Assembly: GCA_002368175.1 (NCBI GenBank)
Contig: AP018172.1
Coordinates: 5,149,001-5,213,000 of the forward strand
Origin: Calothrix sp. NIES-2098
GTDB taxonomy: Bacteria; Cyanobacteriota; Cyanobacteriia; Cyanobacteriales; Nostocaceae
Direction: 5' to 3'
Length of the DNA: 64,000 nt
Shown: piece after piece, positions 27,890-35,941 of the stretch
How the letters are laid out: every line of letters starts with the position of its first letter
Numbering within the stretch: position 1 is the stretch's first letter
Position numbers and translations under genes: made by a program
The notes under the pieces: generated by a model
What the model was told of the DNA's origin: nothing
What the model saw: only the letters and a program-made list of their open reading frames with translations
Database searches by the model: none

Positions 27890-29935
27890 TCATCCCAAAC
27901 CGAAGAACTTAGAAATTACAGGCAATAATTTATTACCAGCTTCCACCAGTGAAGCCACAGCAGGTAAGCCTGTAAATATTCCTTTCAACATGGTGATTGC
28001 AGTCTTTGCAGTCTTCTTCGTTGCATTTTCTTGGGGATTTTTCGCCGCTTCTGCTAAACTTTGCACCTGTTCTAACGCGTCGGCTTTATCGTCATCTGAT
28101 AACTCTGTTGACTGGGAAATTGCTGCTTGCAATTGCGTCAACAATTCTTTGATTCCGGGTTTCTCTGCTTCCGGGGAATCGGGTAACTGATTGAGGGCAA
28201 TACTCACATTACCGCTAATCGTTCCCAGGTTGGCGACAGAACCACCCCCAGCAATACCGCTATTATTGTCACCTACAATATTGATGCTACTACTGTTATC
28301 AGACACTTTGTTATCTCCTTGGATATAGTATTTCGGCTGCTGAAGTGCAGTCGTGAGCATATTTTTTAAATCATCAATGTAACTATCTTTTTCTATCAGC
28401 AATAATTGCAGACTTTGGGGCAAAGCCTTGAGTTGATTATAGTCATCAAAATATTTTGCACTCAGTTGGGATTTATCACTCCCTGGTGCGGTTTTGGCTC
28501 TGAGTAATAATTTATCGTCGCCGCGTTTCTCCATTGCGACAATTTCTAACTCCGCTTCTGGGTGATTTTCTGCCAGGTTTTTGAATGCAATTGCAATGGC
28601 GCGGGGGTCAACGCTTTGATTGTGGTAAAGGTCGAGGGTGTCAAAAATTGGCTTGATAAAGTCGCCAAAGTCACCGTCTTGGAATACTTCTTGTTTATTA
28701 TCTGGTTTGCGGTGGGGGTCGGGGTTTTCTTTGGTGGGTAAGCGCATGAAGATATACTCACACCTCACACCATACAATTTAGTTTCACTACTAATCCCCC
28801 AATCTTCAATGAATGAACCTGTGAGGGTTGCACCTGTTAAATCGGTTGCTTCTAGTTGGGTTTGCTTGAGTTTGGCTCTGGATAAATCCGCATCTTGCAA
28901 ATTAGCTTCACTCAGGTCAGCGCCGATAAAGCTAGCATCTGCTAAGTTTGCCGATTGTAAGTTGATACCTCGCAGGTTTTGGTGGTCAAAGTTTTTATCC
29001 TGTCCCTGTCCTGTAATTAGCAATTCTCGGACTTGTGATTTCTTAAGGTAAGTTGAGCCAGGACGAACGCGGTCAAGCATTTTGACTTGATGCCAACGGG
29101 TATTAGTCAGGATAGTATTGCGGAAATCTGTACTTTTGAGTGTAGCTTTGGTGAAATCAGCATTAGTTAAAGTAGCGTTACGAAAACTTGTACCGCCTGT
29201 GGCTGCAAAGGCAATAGCAATATTACGAATCAAGGCATATTTTTCGTCTCCTTTCATTGCTTGCCAACCGATGTAGATACTAAGTACAGCACCGACAACG
29301 GTAACAGTAAAGGAGAAAGCAACACCTAAGGCTCCGACTCCAGCAGTAGCGAAGGTGAAGGCAATGGCTAAGGCTAATGTAATGACTCCGGCGAAAGCGG
29401 CGGCGAAGGCGAAGCCTCCGATAACGGCGAAAGCAACGGCGAAGGCAAAGGCGAATGCAAAGGCTCCGGCGAAGGCTCCGGCGAAGGTGAAGCCTCCGAT
29501 AACAGCTCCGCCGAGGAAGGCTTCAAAAACGAGGAAAGCAAAAGCTAAGGCTCCAGTAACAGCGAAAGCGACGGCGATTAAACTAACCCCTATGCCTTGG
29601 CGAATTGTAACAAAGAAAAAGACAATCAATAAAATTAAAACAGTCCAGCCTGGAATACGATTACCTGTGGAGCCGATAAATATTAACGATACCAATGCAC
29701 CGTTGATAGCCCATAAAAATCCAGACACTCCTGACAATAACAAGGAAATCAGAACTAAAAAAATTGCCCAACGGCGTTGCAGTCCCGCTTTGGCATGGCT
29801 GAAGTTTGCATCTGTTAAATTAGCATTGGTGAAATTTGCCCCTCGGATGTCGGCATAGCTAAAGTTTGCACCCGCAAGGTCTTGTCCTTTGAAGTTGCGT
29901 CCTCGGAGATTTTGCCCAGAAAAGTCTAACGCCAT
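27890..29935 (-). CDS. Pentapeptide-repeat membrane protein with C-terminal adaptor/effector-like domain
   Basis: From ATG 29935 the protein has 681 residues. Order: a short pentapeptide block (about 3-45: MALDFSGQNLRG...ANFTNANLTDANF); a long membrane region (about 55-235) that becomes extremely Ala/Phe/Val/Gly-rich (AFAFAFAVAFAVIGGFAFAA); and a second pentapeptide block (about 245-370: NLRGINLQSANLADASF...). A globular part of about 130 residues follows. The C-terminal domain (about 545-681) has a Gly/Asn-rich strand NIVGDNNSGIAGGG, acidic helices (LSDDDKADALEQVQSLAEAA) and a hydrophobic end (IFTGLPAVASLVEAGNKLLP). Function is unknown; the last domain resembles C-terminal modules of cyanobacterial conflict or signalling proteins (recollection, not searched). 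Confidence 0.7.
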   Translation of the reverse strand: MALDFSGQNLRGRNFKGQDLAGANFSYADIRGANFTNANLTDANFSHAKAGLQRRWAIFLVLISLLLSGVSGFLWAINGALVSLIFIGSTGNRIPGWTVLILLIVFFFVTIRQGIGVSLIAVAFAVTGALAFAFLVFEAFLGGAVIGGFTFAGAFAGAFAFAFAFAVAFAVIGGFAFAAAFAGVITLALAIAFTFATAGVGALGVAFSFTVTVVGAVLSIYIGWQAMKGDEKYALIRNIAIAFAATGGTSFRNATLTNADFTKATLKSTDFRNTILTNTRWHQVKMLDRVRPGSTYLKKSQVRELLITGQGQDKNFDHQNLRGINLQSANLADASFIGADLSEANLQDADLSRAKLKQTQLEATDLTGATLTGSFIEDWGISSETKLYGVRCEYIFMRLPTKENPDPHRKPDNKQEVFQDGDFGDFIKPIFDTLDLYHNQSVDPRAIAIAFKNLAENHPEAELEIVAMEKRGDDKLLLRAKTAPGSDKSQLSAKYFDDYNQLKALPQSLQLLLIEKDSYIDDLKNMLTTALQQPKYYIQGDNKVSDNSSSINIVGDNNSGIAGGGSVANLGTISGNVSIALNQLPDSPEAEKPGIKELLTQLQAAISQSTELSDDDKADALEQVQSLAEAAKNPQENATKKTAKTAITMLKGIFTGLPAVASLVEAGNKLLPVISKFFGLG

Positions 29936-30023
29936 GTTCCACTGCACACAGATGAGCAAATTTTACTACACGCTTAAGCCTGTATATTTAGCAATGATGA
30001 GATATTTTTAGGGCATTGGGGAG

Positions 30024-30062
30024 CCACTGCGTTGGACGGGTTTCCCGGCTTGAAGCAAGTGG
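30024..30062. repeat. Dispersed hairpin repeat with GGACGGGTTTCCCGGCTTGA core, copy 2
   Basis: This is the second copy of the element at 17461-17499. Its arms CCACTGC and GCAAGTGG pair around a shared core. It lies between the pentapeptide gene and the 42-bp minisatellite. Confidence 0.55.
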
Positions 30063-30111
30063 CGTCATTGGGCATTGGCAACAAGCCTCTACTTCTCGTG
30101 AATGAAGCTCG

Positions 30112-30400
30112 GAAGTTCATTAATGAGGTTATTTTCTTCTTTAATGAAGCTCGGAAGTTCATTAATGAGGTTATTTTCCTCGTTAATGAGGCTCAGAAGT
30201 TCATCAATGAGGTTATTTTCCTCGTTAACGAGGCTCAGAAGTTCATTAATGAGGTTATTTTCCTCGTTAATGAGGCTCAGAAGTTCATTAATGAAGCTAT
30301 TTTCCTCTTTAATGAGGCTCGGAAGTCCATTAATGAGGTTATTTTCCTCGTTAATGAGGCTCGGAAGTCCATTAATGAGGTTATTTTCTTTATTAAACAG
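30112..30400. repeat. 42-bp minisatellite, seven tandem units
   Basis: Units start at 30112, 30154, 30196, 30238, 30280, 30322 and 30364 (the last one partial). The unit begins GAAGTTCATTAATGAGGTTA and continues TTTTCCTCGTTAATGAGGCTC. Units differ by a few substitutions and no indels, so the 14-codon period stays open in two forward frames (repeats EARKFINEVIFLVN, or SLMRLFSSLMRLRS). ATTAATGAG and TTAATGAGGCTC look like half-unit duplicates. It lies just upstream of, and is in frame with, the Rpn-like gene. Confidence 0.9.
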
Positions 30401-30485
30401 TAAATATACTGAAGCGATCGCGCTGTGGAATTGTTTAGGCGATTGGTTTATTGCAAAATTATACTTACTGAGTAAGCGTCAGCCC

Positions 30486-31334
30486 TTGAGTTACGATAAT
30501 ACTTGCAAATACCTCGCAGAAACCTACCCAGCCGATTTCGCCAGATGGCTACTTGCATCTGACACTTCAGATATCCAGGTTCTCAAAACCGAACTGACTC
30601 TCGAACCGATTCGCGCTGATTCTGTTACCTTTCTGCAAATCGCCAATCAAATCCTGCATTTAGAGTTTCAAACTTCACCCAAATCCATACCACCCCTTGA
30701 CTTTCGGATGCTGGATTACTACACCAGATTAAAACGCCAATACTGGTGTGAGATTCAGCAGGTACTAATTTTCCTGCAATTCACATCTTCAGAAATTGCT
30801 TATCAAACTCAATATGTAGATACCAACACCATACATAAATACCGTGTCATTCGCCTTTGGGAAGAAGATCCCAAACCTTTACTAGCGAACCCCGCACTTT
30901 TACCTTTAGCGACATTAGCGCAAAGCAACTCACCCCCAGATTTGTTACAACAAGTCGCGGCGGCTGTGGATATGATTGAAGAAACAGACGAGCGCCAGAA
31001 CATATCAGCTTGCGTCCAAGTTCTAGCTGGTTTGCGGTTTGAGAAGAATTTGATTACACAGCTTTTTCGAGAGGAAATTATGCAAGAATCTGTGATTTAC
31101 CAGGATATTTTGCAGAAGGGATTACAACAGGGAGAAGAACGAGGAAAGAAACAAGAAGCGCTAAAACTGGTTCTGCGTCAGTTGACTCGTCGTTTAGGTG
31201 CAATTGAATCCCAGACACAAGAGCAGATTCGCACTTTATCTATCGCTCAACTAGAAGAATTAGCTGAGGCGCTGTTAGATTTCACTAGCCAAGCTGATTT
31301 AGTGAATTACCTCACAAATATCTCCCCAGCTTAA
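30486..31334 (+). CDS. Rpn/PDDEXK-family putative transposase/nuclease with DUF4351-like C-terminus
   Basis: I place the start at TTG 30486, which gives SYDNTCKYLAETYPADFARW, the standard N-terminus of this cyanobacterial family. The frame is open upstream to an ATG at 30102 only because it crosses the minisatellite. The 282-residue protein has the nuclease-like core (VTFLQIANQILHLEFQTSP, with the D/E-x-K region replaced by H-L-E-F-Q; then RMLDYYTRLKRQY). It ends in a helical DUF4351-type tail (ALKLVLRQLTRRLGAIESQT). These proteins are linked to recombination-promoting nucleases. The usual ATG may have mutated to TTG, so expression is uncertain. Confidence 0.7.
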   Translation: MSYDNTCKYLAETYPADFARWLLASDTSDIQVLKTELTLEPIRADSVTFLQIANQILHLEFQTSPKSIPPLDFRMLDYYTRLKRQYWCEIQQVLIFLQFTSSEIAYQTQYVDTNTIHKYRVIRLWEEDPKPLLANPALLPLATLAQSNSPPDLLQQVAAAVDMIEETDERQNISACVQVLAGLRFEKNLITQLFREEIMQESVIYQDILQKGLQQGEERGKKQEALKLVLRQLTRRLGAIESQTQEQIRTLSIAQLEELAEALLDFTSQADLVNYLTNISPA

Positions 31335-31372
31335 CCAGATACAGGAAAATAAGCGATCGCCTGAATAATTGA

Positions 31373-32621
31373 CAGGACTTACGCAACTGGCACAATGCGA
31401 TCGTTAGTTCATAGTACATATGTATTAATTAAATCTGATTTTGAAAGCTTTGCCTTCGTAATAGAAGTCGCTGTCTTGGAAGTACTATCGAAATATTCGT
31501 GAGAAAATAGGTAGAGGTTATATTAGATAAATTTCGCTAAGGGTAATGAGATTTACTAAGCTTAATTACTGCCAATATTTATTAAGTAGTCAAATTAATT
31601 ATACAATTACCAATTTGGCAGAGCATTTAGAGAGTATTAGTCATGACGCAATTAACTATTATTTGAAAACCGAAAAATTAACACCTCGTTTACTATGGGA
31701 TAACGTGAAAGAGGTCGTTGAGTCTGATGAAAATGGTTACATCATATTTGATGATAGCGTTTTAGATAAAAAGTATTCTGAAGAAATAGAAATAGTCAGA
31801 AGACAATATAGTGGTAATGAGCATGGTGTCCTGAAAGGCATTGGTGTAGTTAGCTGCGTGTATGTCAACCCTACACTTCAAAGATTTTGGGTCATAGATT
31901 ATCGAATTTTTAATCCTGATGTCGATGGGAAAACCAAGATAGACCATGTGAAAGATATGCTCCAAAACCTTGTGTATCATAAGCTTTTACCATTTGATAC
32001 TGTTTTGATGGATACATGGTATGCGGTACACAGTTTAATGCTATATATTGATAGCTTAGACAAAATTTATTATTGCCCTTTAAAAAATAATCGTTTAGTT
32101 GATGATACATTTGGTCAAGAAAAATATAAACGGATTGAATTATTAGAATGGAACCAAGAAGAATTAGACTGTGGTAAAATCATAAAAATTAAAGGATTCC
32201 CAGCTAATAAAAAAGTGAAACTATTCCGGGTTACTGTTTCTACCAACAGAACGGATTATGTCGCCACTAACGATTTATCTCAAAGTTCCACGGATGTTGT
32301 ACAACAGGTGTGTAAAATTCGTTGGAAAATAGAGGAGTTTCACAGGGAAATTAAACAACTAACTGGCATTGAATCTTGCCAGTGTCGGAAAGCTAGACTC
32401 CAAAGAAATCATATTGCTTGTGCAATGTTGGTTTGGGTTAGGTTAAAGAATTTAGCCTATAGAACTGGCAAAACTATCTATCAAATCAAGCATAACTTGC
32501 TTTCTAATTATTTAATTCAGCAACTGAAGCGCCCAAGTATTTTTATGTGCTTGGTTTGATTTATATTGTCGCGTGTCAGGGCTTTGCCCTGCCTGCTATT
32601 TGTGCCAATTGCGTAAGTCCT
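31373..32621 (+). mobile_element. Complete insertion sequence with inverted repeats and AATTGA target duplication
   Basis: The left end at 31374-31395 (AGGACTTACGCAACTGGCACAA) and the complement of 32600-32621 match except for one base in 22. AATTGA occurs directly outside both ends (31367-31372 and 32622-32627), as a target-site duplication would. The element is about 1.25 kb and carries one intact transposase gene. The intact frame and matching duplication point to recent insertion. The family is uncertain: a DDE element of the IS4/IS701 group. Confidence 0.85.
31546..32559 (+). CDS. DDE transposase of the insertion sequence (IS4/IS701-like)
   Basis: This 337-residue transposase has a candidate DDE triad: Asp in YIIFDDSVLDK (about residue 68), Asp in VLMDTWYAVHS (about 162) and Glu in KIRWKIEEFHREIKQLTG (about 266). 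The last block resembles the YREK signature of the IS4 group. The frame is uninterrupted and fills most of the element between the inverted repeats. It is more AT-rich than the flanking core genes, as expected for a mobile gene. Confidence 0.88.
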   Translation: MRFTKLNYCQYLLSSQINYTITNLAEHLESISHDAINYYLKTEKLTPRLLWDNVKEVVESDENGYIIFDDSVLDKKYSEEIEIVRRQYSGNEHGVLKGIGVVSCVYVNPTLQRFWVIDYRIFNPDVDGKTKIDHVKDMLQNLVYHKLLPFDTVLMDTWYAVHSLMLYIDSLDKIYYCPLKNNRLVDDTFGQEKYKRIELLEWNQEELDCGKIIKIKGFPANKKVKLFRVTVSTNRTDYVATNDLSQSSTDVVQQVCKIRWKIEEFHREIKQLTGIESCQCRKARLQRNHIACAMLVWVRLKNLAYRTGKTIYQIKHNLLSNYLIQQLKRPSIFMCLV

Positions 32622-32726
32622 AATTGAGTAAGGCGATCGCTTAACTTTTAAGATAGCCGCTACACAGTTTAAGTTGTTTGGCTAAAACTATAATATTAAT
32701 GAAAATATTGAGGTATAGACTCAAAT

Positions 32727-32948
32727 ATGAGTACTTTGCCAGAAATCGAAGCTGCTATCAAAAAATTACCGGAAAATGATATTCGTCATCTAGCTGCTTG
32801 GCTGGAAGAATATTTAGAACAAATGTGGGATCAACAAATCGAAACTGATTTGGTATCGGGAAAATTAGATAAACTAATCGCCAAAGCCGAAGCTGATATT
32901 GCAGCAAACCAGGTGCGAGTTGTAACTGTAGGGGCACGGCACCAGTAA
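32727..32948 (+). pseudogene. Antitoxin-like protein truncated at its C-terminus by a palindromic element
   Basis: The 73-residue frame opens MSTLPEIEAAIKKLPENDIR and contains IETDLVSGKLDKLIAKAEAD, typical of small cyanobacterial antitoxins paired with RelE/ParE toxins. The family-like sequence stops at AANQVR. The remaining residues (VVTVGARHQ) are encoded mainly by the inserted element beginning at 32928. No toxin gene follows: only the element and then the convergent ABC gene. It is probably a disrupted toxin-antitoxin locus, though the short protein may still be made. Confidence 0.65.
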
Positions 32949-33193
32949 GATATTTGATATGCCAGAAGATTGTGGATGCCCATTGGTGTCAACTTAAGCT
33001 GAAAGCTATATCGGGCAAGCGTTGTACAAATCCTCCACACCCTCATCCCCAAACCCCTTCTCCCACAGGAGAAGGGGATTTTAATCTCTATCTCCCCTCT
33101 CCTGCGGGAGAGGGGCTGGGGGTGAGGGCAAAATGTTATCACACAGAGAGTTTCACGTTAAGTTGACACCAATGGTGGATGCCGTGCCCCTAC
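32928..33193. repeat. MITE-like palindromic element, 266 bp, with nested inverted repeats
   Basis: The outer ends are GTAGGGGCACGGCA (32928-32941) and its exact complement TGCCGTGCCCCTAC (33180-33193). A second pair lies inside: ATTGGTGTCAACTTA (32982-32996) and its complement (33159-33173). At the centre (33040-33128) CCCTCATCCCC...CCCCTTCTCC faces GGAGAGGGGCTGGGGGTGAGGG. There is no transposase, so mobilisation would need one in trans. It cuts off the antitoxin gene on its left and ends 21 bases from the ABC gene's stop. Confidence 0.8.
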
Positions 33194-33214
33194 GACCGAT
33201 ATTGTTCTCAATTA

Positions 33215-35941
33215 CTAAATATTCGCCTGTTGCCGTTGATAAAGTGACCAGTACAATCCCTTTTGTTGCAACAATTGCTGATGTGTACCGCGTTCCGCAA
33301 TTACGCCTTGTTCCATTACCAAAATTAAATCCGCACGTTTCAGGGGAGCAAAACGGTGTGCAATCAGAAAAACGGTGCGGTTGGCAGAAATTTTTTGTAG
33401 ATTTTGCAGCACTTGCTGTTCGGTTTCACTATCTAAAGCGCTGGTAGCTTCATCCAAAATTAAAATTGGTGCAGAAGAAAGGAACAACCGCGCTAAGGCT
33501 ATCCGTTGTCTTTGTCCGCCAGATAAAGCTGTACCGCGTTCGCCCACGTTGGTTTCGTAACCGTAGGGTAATTGACTAATGAAGTCATGGGCTACAGCTA
33601 GTCTTGCAGCTTCTACTACTTGTTCTGCGGTAATATCAGGATTTCCCAGAGTGATATTTTCTAATATTGAACCGTTGAATAAAAAGTCTTCTTGGAGAAC
33701 GACACCAATTTGTTGTCTGAGAGAAGCTAAATCAGCACTTTTTATATCAAAACCATCTATTAAAATGCGTCCTGATTCAATTTGATAAAGGCGTTGCAAT
33801 AATTTAGAAAGGGTACTTTTACCTGAACCACTGCGTCCCACAATCCCGACAAATTGCCCTGGTTCAACATTAAAAGATATACCCCGTAAAACTGGTTCGG
33901 TACTTGCTTGATAGCGGAAAAATACTTGCTCAAAAGTGATTTGTCCGTTCAATGCAGGTAAAACTAAACCTGTTCCTGGTTCTGCTTCGGGAGCAACATT
34001 GAGAATATCACCAATTCTGTCTACTGAAAGGAGAACTTGTTGCAGATTTTGCCACAACTGCACTAAACGTAACAATGGCCCGGTGACTCTTCCCGACAAC
34101 ATTTGAAAAGCTACCAGTTGCCCGATAGTTAGTTTGTGATCGATAACTAATTTGGCTCCAAACCAGAGAATTAATAATGTCGAAAAATTAGTAAGAAAGT
34201 CACCGAGATTGCTGCTGATATTTGAGGTGGTAGAAGCTTTGAAACTGGTGCGAATGAAGCGAGCAAATAAGCCTTCCCAGCGATCGCGTGCTACTGGTTC
34301 GGCTGCATGGGCTTTAACTGAGTGTATCCCGGTAACGGTCTCTACCAAAAATGATTGACTATCAGCACTGCGGTTAAAGGTTTCGTTCAGCCAACCGCGC
34401 AGAATTGGTGTCGCAACTATCGTTAAAGTTGCAAATAGTGGTAGTACTGCCAACGCCACAAAGGTGAGAGGGATATTGTAATAAAACATCAATGCTAAAT
34501 ACACCACAGCAAAGATGCTATCCAAAATCACCGTTAAGGCTGTACCTGTAAGAAACTGGCGGATTTGTTCGAGTTCTTGAACTCTAGCTACTGTGTCCCC
34601 GACGCGCCGCGACTCAAAATAAGCTAAAGGCAAACGCATTAAGTGGCGAAATAGCTGTGCCGATAAACTTAAATCTAAACGCCGTGCTGTATGGGTGAAG
34701 ATAAATAGACGCAGAATTCCGAGTACAGCTTCAAATATGGCAACGAGTAAAAGTGCGATCGCCATGACATCGAGAGTCGGTAAACTCTCCTGTACCATGA
34801 CTTTATCGATGACAACTTGAGTAATTAGCGGTGTCGCTAATCCCAAAAACTGCAACGTCAAAGACGCAAACAAGACTTCACCTAGTAATCCCCGATATTT
34901 CCAAACTGCGGGGGTAAACCAACTGAGGTTAAATTTTTCTTGCGTGGAGATGAGTTCTACTTGCCACATTTGCCCATCCCAAGCAGCTTCAACCACTGAT
35001 TGGGGGAGACTTTCGCAAGTGCGATCGGTATTGAGGGGATTAGCTATAATTAGGCGATCGCCTTTCACTCCATAAGCCACTACCCAGGTAGGAGCCGATT
35101 GTGCGTCAGAATTCCACTGCATTAAAGCTGGAAATGACAACTGTCGCAAATCGCTCCAACTGATTTGCAATCGCTGCAACACCAAGCCTAACTTTTCTGC
35201 TGCTTCGACAACATTTTTGGGGCGTTGTCCTCTGAGTTGACGTTGTACCCATTCCAGTTTCACTGCATTATCCAAATGTTGCGCCACCATTGTTAAACAA
35301 GCGGCAGCTGTATTCCAACTCGCAACGAAAGGATAATTAGAGATTGTTGGCGTGGGTGATTGTGAGCTAGGACTGGGGAGTGAAGTTTGGGGACTGGGGG
35401 ACAAGGAAGACAAGGAAGACAAGGGGGATAAGGAAGATAATGCTCCCTTGCTCCCGGCTCCCTGCCCCTCTGCCTCTTCTGCCTCCTCCCCTTCATCTTG
35501 CGAACCTTGCCAGAAGCTTTCCATTTCTGGCGTTAAAACTTCTGTCCACAGTGCTGTCTCCCAGCACACTACGATGACTTCTTTACTAGCAGCTACAGCT
35601 TTGCACTCTACAGATAACTTTTGTAAGTCACCAAACCAATCTCCTGGTTGTAAAGCTGCTAGTGGTTTGCCAACATCTTCTTCTCGCAAGCGAACTTTAC
35701 CAGCGACAATAAAAAACTGATGACCGCCAGTTTTAGTTGACCAGATTTTTTCCCCAAGACGATACCGACGAATTTCTGACTGATTTTGTAATTGGGATTG
35801 TTGTTCAGGCGTCAGCCAGCATAGCGGCGGTTGATTCCACGGTACAGAAGCTAGCACGTTTATTCGTAAATATTGATTATCCAGAAGTTTTATTTCACTT
35901 GTAATTTGACTGTCAGCTTTTGAATTTTCTCTGCTAGCCAT
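33215..35941 (-). CDS. ABC exporter with degenerate C39-like domain
   Basis: The 908-residue protein has an N-terminal cyclic-nucleotide-binding-like module (about 45-135), a low-complexity Ser/Pro/Glu linker (about 148-200) and a C39-like domain (about 200-330). A six-helix membrane domain and an ATPase follow (Walker A GRSGSGKST near residue 701, LSGGQRQR, ILILDEAT). Against the HetC-like protein, the peptidase triad is lost: Cys becomes Thr211, His becomes Thr and Asp becomes Asn. It should therefore bind or export cargo without cutting a leader, as HlyB-type exporters do. Its ATG lies inside the end of the parvulin-like gene (52-base overlap), implying translational coupling. No HlyD gene is adjacent. 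Confidence 0.88.
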   Translation of the reverse strand: MASRENSKADSQITSEIKLLDNQYLRINVLASVPWNQPPLCWLTPEQQSQLQNQSEIRRYRLGEKIWSTKTGGHQFFIVAGKVRLREEDVGKPLAALQPGDWFGDLQKLSVECKAVAASKEVIVVCWETALWTEVLTPEMESFWQGSQDEGEEAEEAEGQGAGSKGALSSLSPLSSLSSLSPSPQTSLPSPSSQSPTPTISNYPFVASWNTAAACLTMVAQHLDNAVKLEWVQRQLRGQRPKNVVEAAEKLGLVLQRLQISWSDLRQLSFPALMQWNSDAQSAPTWVVAYGVKGDRLIIANPLNTDRTCESLPQSVVEAAWDGQMWQVELISTQEKFNLSWFTPAVWKYRGLLGEVLFASLTLQFLGLATPLITQVVIDKVMVQESLPTLDVMAIALLLVAIFEAVLGILRLFIFTHTARRLDLSLSAQLFRHLMRLPLAYFESRRVGDTVARVQELEQIRQFLTGTALTVILDSIFAVVYLALMFYYNIPLTFVALAVLPLFATLTIVATPILRGWLNETFNRSADSQSFLVETVTGIHSVKAHAAEPVARDRWEGLFARFIRTSFKASTTSNISSNLGDFLTNFSTLLILWFGAKLVIDHKLTIGQLVAFQMLSGRVTGPLLRLVQLWQNLQQVLLSVDRIGDILNVAPEAEPGTGLVLPALNGQITFEQVFFRYQASTEPVLRGISFNVEPGQFVGIVGRSGSGKSTLSKLLQRLYQIESGRILIDGFDIKSADLASLRQQIGVVLQEDFLFNGSILENITLGNPDITAEQVVEAARLAVAHDFISQLPYGYETNVGERGTALSGGQRQRIALARLFLSSAPILILDEATSALDSETEQQVLQNLQKISANRTVFLIAHRFAPLKRADLILVMEQGVIAERGTHQQLLQQKGLYWSLYQRQQANI

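Noticed and set aside
29355..29858. 167-residue Lys/Ala/Pro-rich plus-strand ORF
   Set aside because: Antisense of the Ala/Phe-rich membrane region of the pentapeptide protein; composition follows from that repeat.
30032..30403. 123-residue ORF through the 42-bp repeats, and CRISPR as an explanation of the array
   Set aside because: The units abut without spacers, so it is not CRISPR; the ORF ends with the array and has no other content.
32954..33166. 70-residue plus-strand ORF rich in PHPQTPSPTGEG
   Set aside because: It is a translation of the dispersed palindromic repeat, not a gene.
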